Positions 29,075-37,098 of a stretch of 64,000 bases of DNA are shown here, piece by piece (within the stretch, counting starts at the first letter, position 1; each line of letters opens with the position of its first letter). The position numbers were made by a program, and so were the translations under genes. Below the pieces are notes generated by a model that saw nothing but the letters and a program-made list of their open reading frames with translations, was not told the DNA's origin and ran no database searches. This stretch comes from Peptostreptococcus canis (GTDB taxonomy: Bacteria > Bacillota > Clostridia > Peptostreptococcales > Peptostreptococcaceae), in contig NZ_JABGBW010000002.1 of assembly GCF_014229965.1 (NCBI RefSeq), positions 304,258 to 368,257 on the forward strand, written 5' to 3'.

Positions 29075-29731
29075 TTAGCAAGCTATTAATATCTCTTTCA
29101 GTTTCTTATTTCTTTCTTCAACACTATTGTTCTCAGTCATAACCATTTTGATTGAATAGCGCTTTCCTTCAACAAAGAAAACAATTATTTTTTTATCATT
29201 AAAATTGTATTCTCTATATTTATCCATTCCTTTTGACGAAATCTTTTTAATTTCATCAACATCTACTTCATCTGATAATACAAAACCTACTTCAGATTTC
29301 ATAAGTAAATTAATCAAACTCTTTTCTTCACCTATCTCGTATATTTTGTATTTTCTCAGAATCCTTTCTAATTGCTCATCTTCAAGAGCTACATTTAGTG
29401 GACTACCATCCTCTTTTCTGGTAATATTGCCACATAAATCTTGTACATGAACCGGATATAGTTCACTTTCAGGCACATTTAAAATCTTGCTAAAATGTAC
29501 ATATTGTTTGTTATGAACATACCCTTCATTCTTTATTTCGACAAAGCCAGGTATTTCTCCAATGCAAAATGATTCAATTGAATCTTTATGAAATTTATTA
29601 GATATCGGAAGAATTTTTATAGTATCGTTTTCCTCATTAATATCTAATACCACTGCATAATCAAGTGTATAAGTATCCTTATCAACATCTTCTAGAGCAA
29701 AAAAATTATATCTTACTATATCTCCTAACAT
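29075..29731 (-). CDS. Unknown protein, possible PemK-like N-terminal fold
   Basis: A 218-residue soluble protein I do not recognise. The first 90 residues (GDIVRYNFF, then DYAVVLDINEENDTIKILPIS) have the strand-rich pattern of PemK/MazF-type ribonuclease folds, but no family motif is certain and no antitoxin gene is adjacent. The remaining part is mixed and ends in a charged helix. An ATG at 29731 is preceded by a GGAGG site. It stands alone with its own terminator. Function unknown. Confidence 0.7.
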   Translation of the reverse strand: MLGDIVRYNFFALEDVDKDTYTLDYAVVLDINEENDTIKILPISNKFHKDSIESFCIGEIPGFVEIKNEGYVHNKQYVHFSKILNVPESELYPVHVQDLCGNITRKEDGSPLNVALEDEQLERILRKYKIYEIGEEKSLINLLMKSEVGFVLSDEVDVDEIKKISSKGMDKYREYNFNDKKIIVFFVEGKRYSIKMVMTENNSVEERNKKLKEILIAC

Positions 29732-29968
29732 GGTATCATACCTCCACTCTTTGTAAAATTGTTTCTAAATAAATACTATCATACTTTTTATTTTAAGTCT
29801 AGTATTTTTTTAAAATTTTTCATATATTTATGATGTATAATTAAGAGCATATACATATATAGTGTATCATTTAATTTTAATATAATATACTATACTTGAA
29901 TATATCATTCTTTGAGAACCTGTATAGTTAAAATTTATGATATAGTTTTAAATAAACAACATATAAAA

Positions 29969-29991
29969 CGGCAATGAAAATTTCATTGCCG
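29969..29991 (-). terminator. Terminator of ptsI
   Basis: A perfect hairpin, CGGCAATGAAA/TTTCATTGCCG, followed by TTTTA on the minus strand, 12 bases past the ptsI stop. Confidence 0.88.
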
Positions 29992-30003
29992 AATATCTAT
30001 CAC

Positions 30004-31719
30004 TTATCTATTATTTATAAATTCATTCATATATTTTTCAATCTCTTTTGCTGTACTCATAGAAAGAACTTTTTCAGCCAATATTTTCATATCTGATTCT
30101 TTAACTGAATTTATTAATCTTCTTGCTCTCAAAATGGATATAGGAGACATTGAAAATTCATCTAATCCAAATCCAAGTAATATTGGTATCATCTTCTGAT
30201 CTCCAGCAGATTCACCACACATACCTACCCACTTACCTTCTTTATGAGCATTTTTTATCACCATATTAATCAATCTTAACACGGCAGGATTGAATTGATT
30301 ATATAAATTGCTAATCTTTTGATTCATTCTATCAACTGCACAAGTATACTGAATTAAATCATTTGTACCTATTGAAAAGAAATCAACATGTTTTGCAAGT
30401 ACATCAGATATAATAGCAGCAGACGGTATTTCTATCATCATTCCAATCTCAACATCATTTGAATAAGCAATACCTTCTGACTTCAATTCACTCTTTACTT
30501 CTTCACAAACTTCTTTTGCAGATAATAATTCTTCTAAAGAAGAAATCATTGGGAACATTATTCTTAATTTTCCATGAACAGATGATCTGAAAAGTGCTCT
30601 AAGCTGAGTTTTAAATATATCAGTTTTATCCAGACAAAGCCTTATAGCCCTATAGCCTAAAAATGGATTCATTTCTTCTTCCATTTCAAAATAGCTTAAT
30701 TTTTTATCTCCGCCAATGTCTAAAGTTCTAATAACAATTGGCTTTCCATTCATTCCTTCAAGAACCGCTTTGTATGCCTCATACTGAACTTCTTCATTAG
30801 GAAATTCGTCACTGTCCATATATAAAAATTCTGTTCTATATAACCCTACACCTTCAGCATCATTTTTTATTAAACCTTCAACATCATTTGGTGTTCCTAT
30901 GTTTCCTGCAAGTTCAACGTGTTTTCCATCAATAGTTACCGATGGCTTTCCTTTTAACAACTCTAATGCTTTTTTATCTTCTTCAAACAACTTTTTCTTT
31001 TCAGTATATTCTTCTATTATTTTTTGTTCCGGATTTATAAGAACTTCCCCTTTATCTCCATCAAAAATAATAAAATCTCCATCCTCTATTTTTTCTGTAG
31101 CATCATTTAAACCTACTACTGCAGCTATTTCCAAAGTTCTAGCCATAATAGCTGTGTGAGAGGTTCTTCCACCTATATTTGTCAAGAATCCAAAAACTTT
31201 TGATTTATCCATCGTAGCAGTGTCAGAAGGTGTTAAATCATGTGCCACTAATATAACTTCTTCATCAAGAGATGACAAATCTACAACTTTTATACCAAGA
31301 ATATGTCTAAGTACTCTATTAGTAACGTCCTTTATATCAGCAGCTCTTTCCCTCATATAGTCGTTATCCATAGATTCAAATATAGTTACAAACATCTCTT
31401 TTACGTCATTTAATGCATATTCAGCATTTATAGCTTCATTTTTTATTTTGTTCTCTGCTTCTCCAATAAATTCCGGATCTTCTAAAACAAGTAAATGTGC
31501 ACCAAAAATTTCCGCTTCTTCTTCACCTAATTCTCTAGCAACCTTTTCCTTTACCTTAGTTAGCTCCTCTTTTGAAACATTAACAGCATCACTTAGTTTT
31601 TTCAGCTCTACATCTACATTGACTTCTTCTATTTTTTCAATAACTATCTCACTATGTTCTACCACTAATGCATTACCAATAGCGATTCCTGGAGAAGCTC
31701 CTATACCATTTAACTTCAT
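30004..31719 (-). CDS. ptsI: PTS enzyme I (phosphoenolpyruvate-protein phosphotransferase)
   Basis: Transfers phosphate from phosphoenolpyruvate to HPr, the first step of sugar import by the phosphotransferase system. The 571 residues are standard. Motifs: phosphorylated histidine in GGRTSHTAIMAR (about 185-196), PEP-binding region (RTLDIGGDKKL, about 330-340) and VGMCGESAGD (about 497-506). It follows ptsH by 115 bases, with a hairpin between them that may reduce ptsI expression relative to ptsH. Confidence 0.96.
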   Translation of the reverse strand: MKLNGIGASPGIAIGNALVVEHSEIVIEKIEEVNVDVELKKLSDAVNVSKEELTKVKEKVARELGEEEAEIFGAHLLVLEDPEFIGEAENKIKNEAINAEYALNDVKEMFVTIFESMDNDYMRERAADIKDVTNRVLRHILGIKVVDLSSLDEEVILVAHDLTPSDTATMDKSKVFGFLTNIGGRTSHTAIMARTLEIAAVVGLNDATEKIEDGDFIIFDGDKGEVLINPEQKIIEEYTEKKKLFEEDKKALELLKGKPSVTIDGKHVELAGNIGTPNDVEGLIKNDAEGVGLYRTEFLYMDSDEFPNEEVQYEAYKAVLEGMNGKPIVIRTLDIGGDKKLSYFEMEEEMNPFLGYRAIRLCLDKTDIFKTQLRALFRSSVHGKLRIMFPMISSLEELLSAKEVCEEVKSELKSEGIAYSNDVEIGMMIEIPSAAIISDVLAKHVDFFSIGTNDLIQYTCAVDRMNQKISNLYNQFNPAVLRLINMVIKNAHKEGKWVGMCGESAGDQKMIPILLGFGLDEFSMSPISILRARRLINSVKESDMKILAEKVLSMSTAKEIEKYMNEFINNR

Positions 31720-31798
31720 ATCTTACCTCCTATATTTTGCACCTATAATGCTACAAAACACCTTGAATAATACCAATTATTCATGATTTTGAAAAAAT

Positions 31799-31819
31799 GT
31801 TAAGGGTATCCCCCTTAAC
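31799..31819 (-). terminator. Hairpin between ptsH and ptsI (attenuator/terminator)
   Basis: GTTAAGGG/CCCTTAAC with a five-base loop, then ATTTTTT on the minus strand. As it lies between two genes of one pathway it probably lets ptsH be expressed above ptsI. Confidence 0.75.
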
Positions 31820-31834
31820 ATCTATCAACAAAAT

Positions 31835-32101
31835 CTACTTTTTTTCTCCAAAACCGTTTTCCACTAATTCTATCATTGAATTTAGTGCCAGCTCTTCATC
31901 TTCTCCCTTTGTTTCTATTGTTATTTCAGTACCTTTAGCAAGACCAAGTTTCATTATTCCCATAATCGATTTAGCATTAACTCTCTCACCTTCATGAATT
32001 AACTCCACACTTGATTTAAATTCAGATGCCTTTTTTACAAACATACTAGCCGGTCTGGCATGTAAACCCGTTTCATTGATAATAGTTACTTTCTTTTCCA
32101 T
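31835..32101 (-). CDS. ptsH: Phosphocarrier protein HPr
   Basis: Small phosphocarrier between enzyme I and the sugar-specific PTS proteins. The 88 residues carry the active histidine in ETGLHARPAS (His about 15) and the regulatory serine in KSIMGIM (Ser about 46), the site of HPr kinase, so it can also serve carbon catabolite control. First gene of the ptsH-ptsI unit. Its 5' leader holds alternative hairpins (see 32125-32165). Confidence 0.96.
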   Translation of the reverse strand: MEKKVTIINETGLHARPASMFVKKASEFKSSVELIHEGERVNAKSIMGIMKLGLAKGTEITIETKGEDEELALNSMIELVENGFGEKK

Positions 32102-32124
32102 TTATTTACCTCCAAAAAATCACT

Positions 32125-32165
32125 TAAATCAGCATACACTGTCCCTCTTGGACAACATGTGTCCC
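32125..32165 (-). promoter_or_regulatory. Leader with mutually exclusive hairpins before ptsH
   Basis: On the minus strand GGGACA, TGTCC and GGGACA occur in order with short spacers (ACAGGGACACATG, then TTGTCCAAGAGGGACAG). The central TGTCC can pair with either copy. Such an arrangement may act as a simple switch; it could also be chance. Confidence 0.35.
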
Positions 32166-32246
32166 TGTTTTTCAATAAAATAAATTATATTTATATTCTA
32201 CCCTATTTTATACAAAATTACTATATTTTTTTGTTTTTTTCTAACA

Positions 32247-33986
32247 TTATTTTTTTAAACACCTATTTATCAAAAAATCTACCTCTTGTATCAACTCATT
32301 TCTTTTATCTACATTTTCTTCTGCCACTATTTTTTTGCCTAGCATTTCTATATCTTCGTAATATTCATCAACAAAAACTTTTGTTTCCAATAGTAAATAA
32401 GGATAGTATTCATATACTTCATTTCCCATTTTTTTTAAAAAAGAGTGCATATATTTTTGGTATATCTCGGAATTTAATAAACATAGTAAATACTCATAAG
32501 AAATTATGTTTTTGTATTCGTCTCTTATTGTAAACGAGTAAATATCAGCACTATAATAACAATTACCAAAATCCAAAGAAAATCTATTATCCCGACTCTT
32601 GAAGGGATATATTATTTTCGTCTTTTCAAATACATCGGCTGTTCTTCCCCAATGTAGTTTATACCATGTTCTAACCCCCGATTTTACTTCTCTTCTTGCG
32701 CATAGCTTTTCCTTGTATTTATTTATATATTTCAAGTATTCAGGTGTAAAATCCTCTATTTTCATATCATTTGTATACACTAAAATATTATCTGAATATT
32801 TCAAACAATATTTATTAATATCTTTGGATTTTATCCATCTTTTTATAAAAATATCATCTATACCTTTTATAACTTCTGAATCTTTATTTATTATAAAAGC
32901 TTTATCGCATCCCGTTATTACACCTTGATTACTCTCGACTATATCTCCCAATCTATAGCAATACTTATTTTTTATAGAATTGATGATTTCTTTTTGTTCA
33001 TTGTTTACAACATACCAGTTTGAATCTCCAATTAGCACCATGCCATTTGACTTCCTTTCCCCTTCAGCTATTAGAGAATTCAAATTATTTTCCTTATCTA
33101 CTATAATAACTTTAGTATCTGAAAAATATTTTTCAATATCAACTTGTTTTTTAATACTTGATTTTTTTCTAAATCTTATAATACAAGGTGATATTCCTAT
33201 AGAACTTGTAAATGTCGTCCTACACCTTAAATCTATAAGTAATTCTATATCCGCGTTATTCTCAATATACTTTCTTAATAGAGATCCCGATTTTGACTCC
33301 AAAAAATACCTGGGAACTATATATTCACAAATACCTCCTGGTTTTAAAAGATCAACTGCCAATTTAAAAAAACAATAATATAAATCAGATTTATCCTTAT
33401 ACACTTCTGAATAAAGCCCACGAACCATAACAGAATAGTCTTCTCCTATTCCCTTATGTCCTACATAGGGAGGATTTCCTATTATGTAATCAAATTGTCC
33501 TTTTAAATAATCGGTATCGAATAATGCATCTTTACAAACTATATTATTCAACTTTATATCATTAATATTATAGTTTTTACTTATGTAATCTTTTAAAATT
33601 GTGACTGCTGCCTCATCTTTTTCAATAGCATATAAAATATCCAATATATCTTTTACATTCTTGGTATCTTTATGTTTTTCACTATTTTTGGAATTTCCTA
33701 TCAATATTTTATAAATGTCATCATCTTTTAAAATATTTTCCATAATTTCGGCAAAAAATATCCCACATCCACAAGCTATGTCTAATATTTTATAGTCGGT
33801 TGATATATTATTCGTATTATTGTGATACACACTATTTTTCTTTAAAATATCGTCTTTTATTGTAGACAAAAAATCATCTACCATAAATTTTACAACTCTA
33901 CACGGGGTATAATAAATACCATTTGTTTTTTTTGTATTCTCATCTATACTTTTATTATAATTATTGGCTATTTTATACAAATCCAT
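32247..33986 (-). CDS. camA: CamA-like orphan adenine-N6 DNA methyltransferase
   Basis: 579 residues strongly resembling C. difficile CamA, which methylates the last A of CAAAAA and affects sporulation and biofilm. Shared words from memory: GIYYTP, ILDIACGCG (SAM binding, about 76-84), the catalytic NPPY followed by VGHK, YSEVYKDKSDLYYCFFK, PRYFLES, QGVITGCDKAFI, KRWIKSKDINKY and RREVKSGVRTWYKLHWGR. The C-terminal TaqI-like domain reads the target. No nuclease gene is near, so it is an orphan methylase. The start chosen is ATG 33986, six bases after GGAG; a GTG nine codons upstream is less well placed. Orthology and target are inferred. Confidence 0.9.
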   Translation of the reverse strand: MDLYKIANNYNKSIDENTKKTNGIYYTPCRVVKFMVDDFLSTIKDDILKKNSVYHNNTNNISTDYKILDIACGCGIFFAEIMENILKDDDIYKILIGNSKNSEKHKDTKNVKDILDILYAIEKDEAAVTILKDYISKNYNINDIKLNNIVCKDALFDTDYLKGQFDYIIGNPPYVGHKGIGEDYSVMVRGLYSEVYKDKSDLYYCFFKLAVDLLKPGGICEYIVPRYFLESKSGSLLRKYIENNADIELLIDLRCRTTFTSSIGISPCIIRFRKKSSIKKQVDIEKYFSDTKVIIVDKENNLNSLIAEGERKSNGMVLIGDSNWYVVNNEQKEIINSIKNKYCYRLGDIVESNQGVITGCDKAFIINKDSEVIKGIDDIFIKRWIKSKDINKYCLKYSDNILVYTNDMKIEDFTPEYLKYINKYKEKLCARREVKSGVRTWYKLHWGRTADVFEKTKIIYPFKSRDNRFSLDFGNCYYSADIYSFTIRDEYKNIISYEYLLCLLNSEIYQKYMHSFLKKMGNEVYEYYPYLLLETKVFVDEYYEDIEMLGKKIVAEENVDKRNELIQEVDFLINRCLKK

Positions 33987-34018
33987 TTTGTTCTCCAAAA
34001 TTAATTTAATCACTCAAG

Positions 34019-35044
34019 CTACCTATAGTTGATTCTATCCCTAATTATCTCTTTTTTGTTATGATCGATAAATTGTAAAATTCCACCACTAATACCATCT
34101 GCTAATTCTTTAACTTTTTCATCATCTTCCAAAATAGCTTCGTCATTCTTATTGGTTATAAATCCACAGTGAACAATCACTGCCGGCATTTCTGTATACT
34201 TTAACACATCATAACTATTATTAATTATACCTCTGTCTTTCATCTCTACAAACGAAAGAGTTGCCTCTTGAATATTTAAGGCTAACTCTTTTGATAAATT
34301 CAACCTGGAGTTTTTTTCTATCTTATCTGTTTGCTTAGTTGGGTTTGAATTATCTTCTATATCCGAGATGTTTTTTGACACTTCTGTATTAGATTTGTTT
34401 GAATTATCTTTGCTACCCTCTATCAAGGATGGTTTTTCTTTTGGCTCAGTATAATACGTATCAATACCGCTAGCCTCATTGCTACTTGTTTGAGCATTAA
34501 GTCTGATTGATACAAATATATCAGTTTCATTATCTTTTGCCAATTTTACTCTATCCTTAATTGATTTATCATTATCATAATTTCTTGTAAGCATAACTCT
34601 TACATCTTTGTATTTTGATAAATCTTCTTTAATAAACTGGGCTATTTTTAAATTAATTTCTTTTTCAGAGAGTCCTCTATTTTTAGTTGATAGGCCGGCA
34701 TTAATCCCCCCTTTGGCAGGATCTATCATTATATTTATAATACTAGCCTTTTCCTTCTCAATATCTTCTGCCGTTTTTATATTAGTTTGCTTGCTATCGG
34801 TATTACTAAATCGTTTTTTTATACCGGATATACCTTTAAATATTGAAAACACTATCAAAATAATAAAAATAAATAACAAAAAAACCCTAAATTTATTTAC
34901 CCTCTTTTTCCTGGGTCTACTTATTCTATTATCTATATTCCCTTTATTCCCAATATTTTTCTTCCTATTTCCAGATTTATTTTTATTATTATATTTTTTT
35001 CCTATGTGTTTATTTCCCGAATTATATTTTATCCTCTTAGACAT
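34019..35044 (-). CDS. Amidase_3-fold membrane protein lacking catalytic residues
   Basis: 341 residues: a basic, N- and K-rich cytoplasmic tail (1-50), one membrane span (about 52-70), then an N-acetylmuramoyl-L-alanine amidase (Amidase_3) fold. The zinc motif normally reading DPGHGG is DPAKGG, the second histidine (S-I-H-x-N-A) is arginine (SIRLNA), and the catalytic glutamate before G-F is histidine (VHCGFITN). Only one glutamate (SEKE) remains. Hence it is probably inactive as an amidase and may act as a wall-binding or regulatory protein. A linker rich in N, S and K (about 185-245) is inserted. It lies between the HAD gene and camA. Length is close to active family members. Confidence 0.85.
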   Translation of the reverse strand: MSKRIKYNSGNKHIGKKYNNKNKSGNRKKNIGNKGNIDNRISRPRKKRVNKFRVFLLFIFIILIVFSIFKGISGIKKRFSNTDSKQTNIKTAEDIEKEKASIINIMIDPAKGGINAGLSTKNRGLSEKEINLKIAQFIKEDLSKYKDVRVMLTRNYDNDKSIKDRVKLAKDNETDIFVSIRLNAQTSSNEASGIDTYYTEPKEKPSLIEGSKDNSNKSNTEVSKNISDIEDNSNPTKQTDKIEKNSRLNLSKELALNIQEATLSFVEMKDRGIINNSYDVLKYTEMPAVIVHCGFITNKNDEAILEDDEKVKELADGISGGILQFIDHNKKEIIRDRINYR

Positions 35045-35052
35045 ACTATCAC

Positions 35053-35841
35053 CTAATCAATATTAAAATGTTTTTTGAGTATTTGAATAACCCCAAATTC
35101 ATTATTCGATGGAGCACTGAATCTGCTTATTTGTTTGATTTTTTCGACTGCATTATCCATTGCATAACTATAATATGCTTCAGATAACATTTCAAAATCG
35201 TTCATTTGATCTCCAAAGGCCATTGTTTCTTTTTTACTTATACCTAATATTTTTTGTATTTTTTTTATGGCATTTCCCTTACTGGAACGCTTTGGAATTA
35301 CATCCAACCATTCAAAACCGGATGTACATACAGTTGCAATGTCACCAAAAGTATTGACTATATTATCAAAATCAGAATCATAACCAGTTTTAGAATAAAT
35401 AGAAATCTTCACAGGTAAATCATCCAAATTATAAAAATTATCTACAATCTTATAACTAGGTAAATACTGCTCTGCATTTTTCTTATCTTGCTCATCCTTT
35501 AAATCAATGTAAGAACAATCTTTAGCACAATACACCAATTTTTTATTATTCATACCGTTGACTTTATCAATTACCGAATGTGTAATATCTCTAGACAACT
35601 CTTCTACCATTATTATTTCCTCATCCATCTCTACTACTGTTCCATTCTCAGCTACAAAAATAACATGATCCTGGTAGTCATGCATCTCCTTTTTAAGACT
35701 GGCCAATTGCCTGCCACTAGCCACACAAAAATATATATTATTTCTCCTAAGAAAATCAATCACTTTTCCATACTCCGGACTCTTCTGCTTATTATCATTA
35801 AGAAAAGTTCCATCCATATCAACTGCTATTAACTTTACCAT
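35053..35841 (-). CDS. Cof-type HAD-superfamily phosphatase
   Basis: A 262-residue hydrolase of the Cof/YidA group. The nucleophile motif DMDGTFLND (about 8-16), the mid-region SGRQLASLKKEM and the C-terminal GDQMNDFEML (about 215-224) are all present, as is the cap insert of this group. These enzymes dephosphorylate sugar phosphates or flavin precursors; the substrate is unknown. Its stop is eight bases before the amidase-like start, suggesting co-transcription. Confidence 0.92.
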   Translation of the reverse strand: MVKLIAVDMDGTFLNDNKQKSPEYGKVIDFLRRNNIYFCVASGRQLASLKKEMHDYQDHVIFVAENGTVVEMDEEIIMVEELSRDITHSVIDKVNGMNNKKLVYCAKDCSYIDLKDEQDKKNAEQYLPSYKIVDNFYNLDDLPVKISIYSKTGYDSDFDNIVNTFGDIATVCTSGFEWLDVIPKRSSKGNAIKKIQKILGISKKETMAFGDQMNDFEMLSEAYYSYAMDNAVEKIKQISRFSAPSNNEFGVIQILKKHFNID

Positions 35842-35932
35842 AAATCCTCCTAAATATTATACTAATATAATTATACCACAGAGATGCATCATTCCATAAT
35901 AAAGAGGAAAATTTTTATTTTCTATTTATCCC

Positions 35933-35961
35933 TTTACTATATCCGCAATATTTAATATAAT
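35933..35961 (+). promoter_or_regulatory. Promoter of the LCP gene at 35995
   Basis: TTTACT (35933-35938) and TATAAT (35956-35961) are separated by 17 bases, ahead of the GTG start. Confidence 0.6.
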
Positions 35962-35994
35962 AATGTAGTGAGTTCTGTAGAAAGAGGTGATTAA

Positions 35995-37038
35995 GTGTCT
36001 GCACTTAGAAAATTCGTAATTTTTCTAGCTATCCTGGTTGTTACGATACCACTGGTATTTGCCGGTGTAATTTATTCAAAACTAAAAATGATGCATGTAA
36101 GTGGTGATTTTGATATACTATCCACTAATAAATATAAATATGATAATAGCATTACCAATATATTGATGATAGGTAGTGATGCAAGACCCGGAGAAGAAAT
36201 ATCCAGATCTGACTCTATGATGATTCTTACTGTTGATGGTAAAAACAAAAGTTTAAAATTAACATCACTTGGTAGAGATACATATGTCAATATTCCAGGA
36301 CATGGATTTGAAAAATTGACTCATTCATATGCCTATGGTCAGGAAAAATTATTAATAGAAACGATAGAAGAAAATTTCAAGCTTGATATTCAAAACTATG
36401 CAAAGGTCGACTTCTTTTCATTTATGGAAATAGTCGATACTATAGGTGGAATAGATGTTAATATTAATGAAAATGAAATTAATGAAATGAACAAGTTTAT
36501 AGCTGAATGCTACTCTTGGGATAAAAACCCTAAAAAGGGAAAGTTACAATACATAACAAAATCCGGAAATCAAAAACTTAAAGGTTATCAGGCTCTTACA
36601 TACGCAAGAATAAGAAAAAGTGATGGTACAATGCAAAGAGATAATAGACAACGACTTGTTATAGAAGCCATATTAAAAAAGGTCAATAATATGTCTCTAA
36701 CTAAATATCCTAAATTGCTTGATGCAATTTTACCTTATGTTGAAACCAATATGAAACCTACCGAAATATTAGGTTTAGGAAGGGAGGTTCTATCATTTGG
36801 AGATTTACGTTTAAATACTATGCAATTCCCTCTTCATCCGGAAAATGAAGTTAAATTACCAAAAGCAGGATACGTGATTCCATTTGAAGAATATGAACTA
36901 CAATTCCTACACTCATTTATTTTTGATAATAAAAAGCCTACAAAGCTTGAAATACAAAATGCTGAAGATAGATGGAAGAATTCGGGAAGCAACTCTCAAT
37001 ATTCTAATGATTTAGATTATTCTTCAAGCAGCCAATAA
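35995..37038 (+). CDS. LytR-CpsA-Psr (LCP) family glycopolymer transferase
   Basis: LCP enzymes attach lipid-linked anionic or secondary wall polymers to peptidoglycan. The 347 residues have a cytoplasmic N-terminus, one membrane span (about 8-27), then the LCP domain with MIGSDARPGEEISRSDSMMI (about 59-78), RDTYVNIPGHG, and YARIRKSDGTMQRDNRQR (about 201-218). The start is GTG with the site GAGGTGA. A second LCP gene at 43600 is about as similar as paralogues usually are, as in C. difficile lcpA/lcpB. It is the only plus-strand gene in a stretch of minus-strand genes, with its own promoter. Confidence 0.93.
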   Translation: MSALRKFVIFLAILVVTIPLVFAGVIYSKLKMMHVSGDFDILSTNKYKYDNSITNILMIGSDARPGEEISRSDSMMILTVDGKNKSLKLTSLGRDTYVNIPGHGFEKLTHSYAYGQEKLLIETIEENFKLDIQNYAKVDFFSFMEIVDTIGGIDVNINENEINEMNKFIAECYSWDKNPKKGKLQYITKSGNQKLKGYQALTYARIRKSDGTMQRDNRQRLVIEAILKKVNNMSLTKYPKLLDAILPYVETNMKPTEILGLGREVLSFGDLRLNTMQFPLHPENEVKLPKAGYVIPFEEYELQFLHSFIFDNKKPTKLEIQNAEDRWKNSGSNSQYSNDLDYSSSSQ

Positions 37039-37050
37039 CTAAAAATAATC

Positions 37051-37090
37051 CCCAAAACTTTTTGCATAAAAATATTACAAAGTTTTGGGA
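37051..37090. terminator. Convergent hairpin between LCP and CWB2-lyase genes
   Basis: CCCAAAACTTT pairs with AAAGTTTTGGG. It lies between two converging genes and probably ends both, with the better T tract on the minus strand. Confidence 0.7.
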
Positions 37091-37098
37091 TTTATTAG

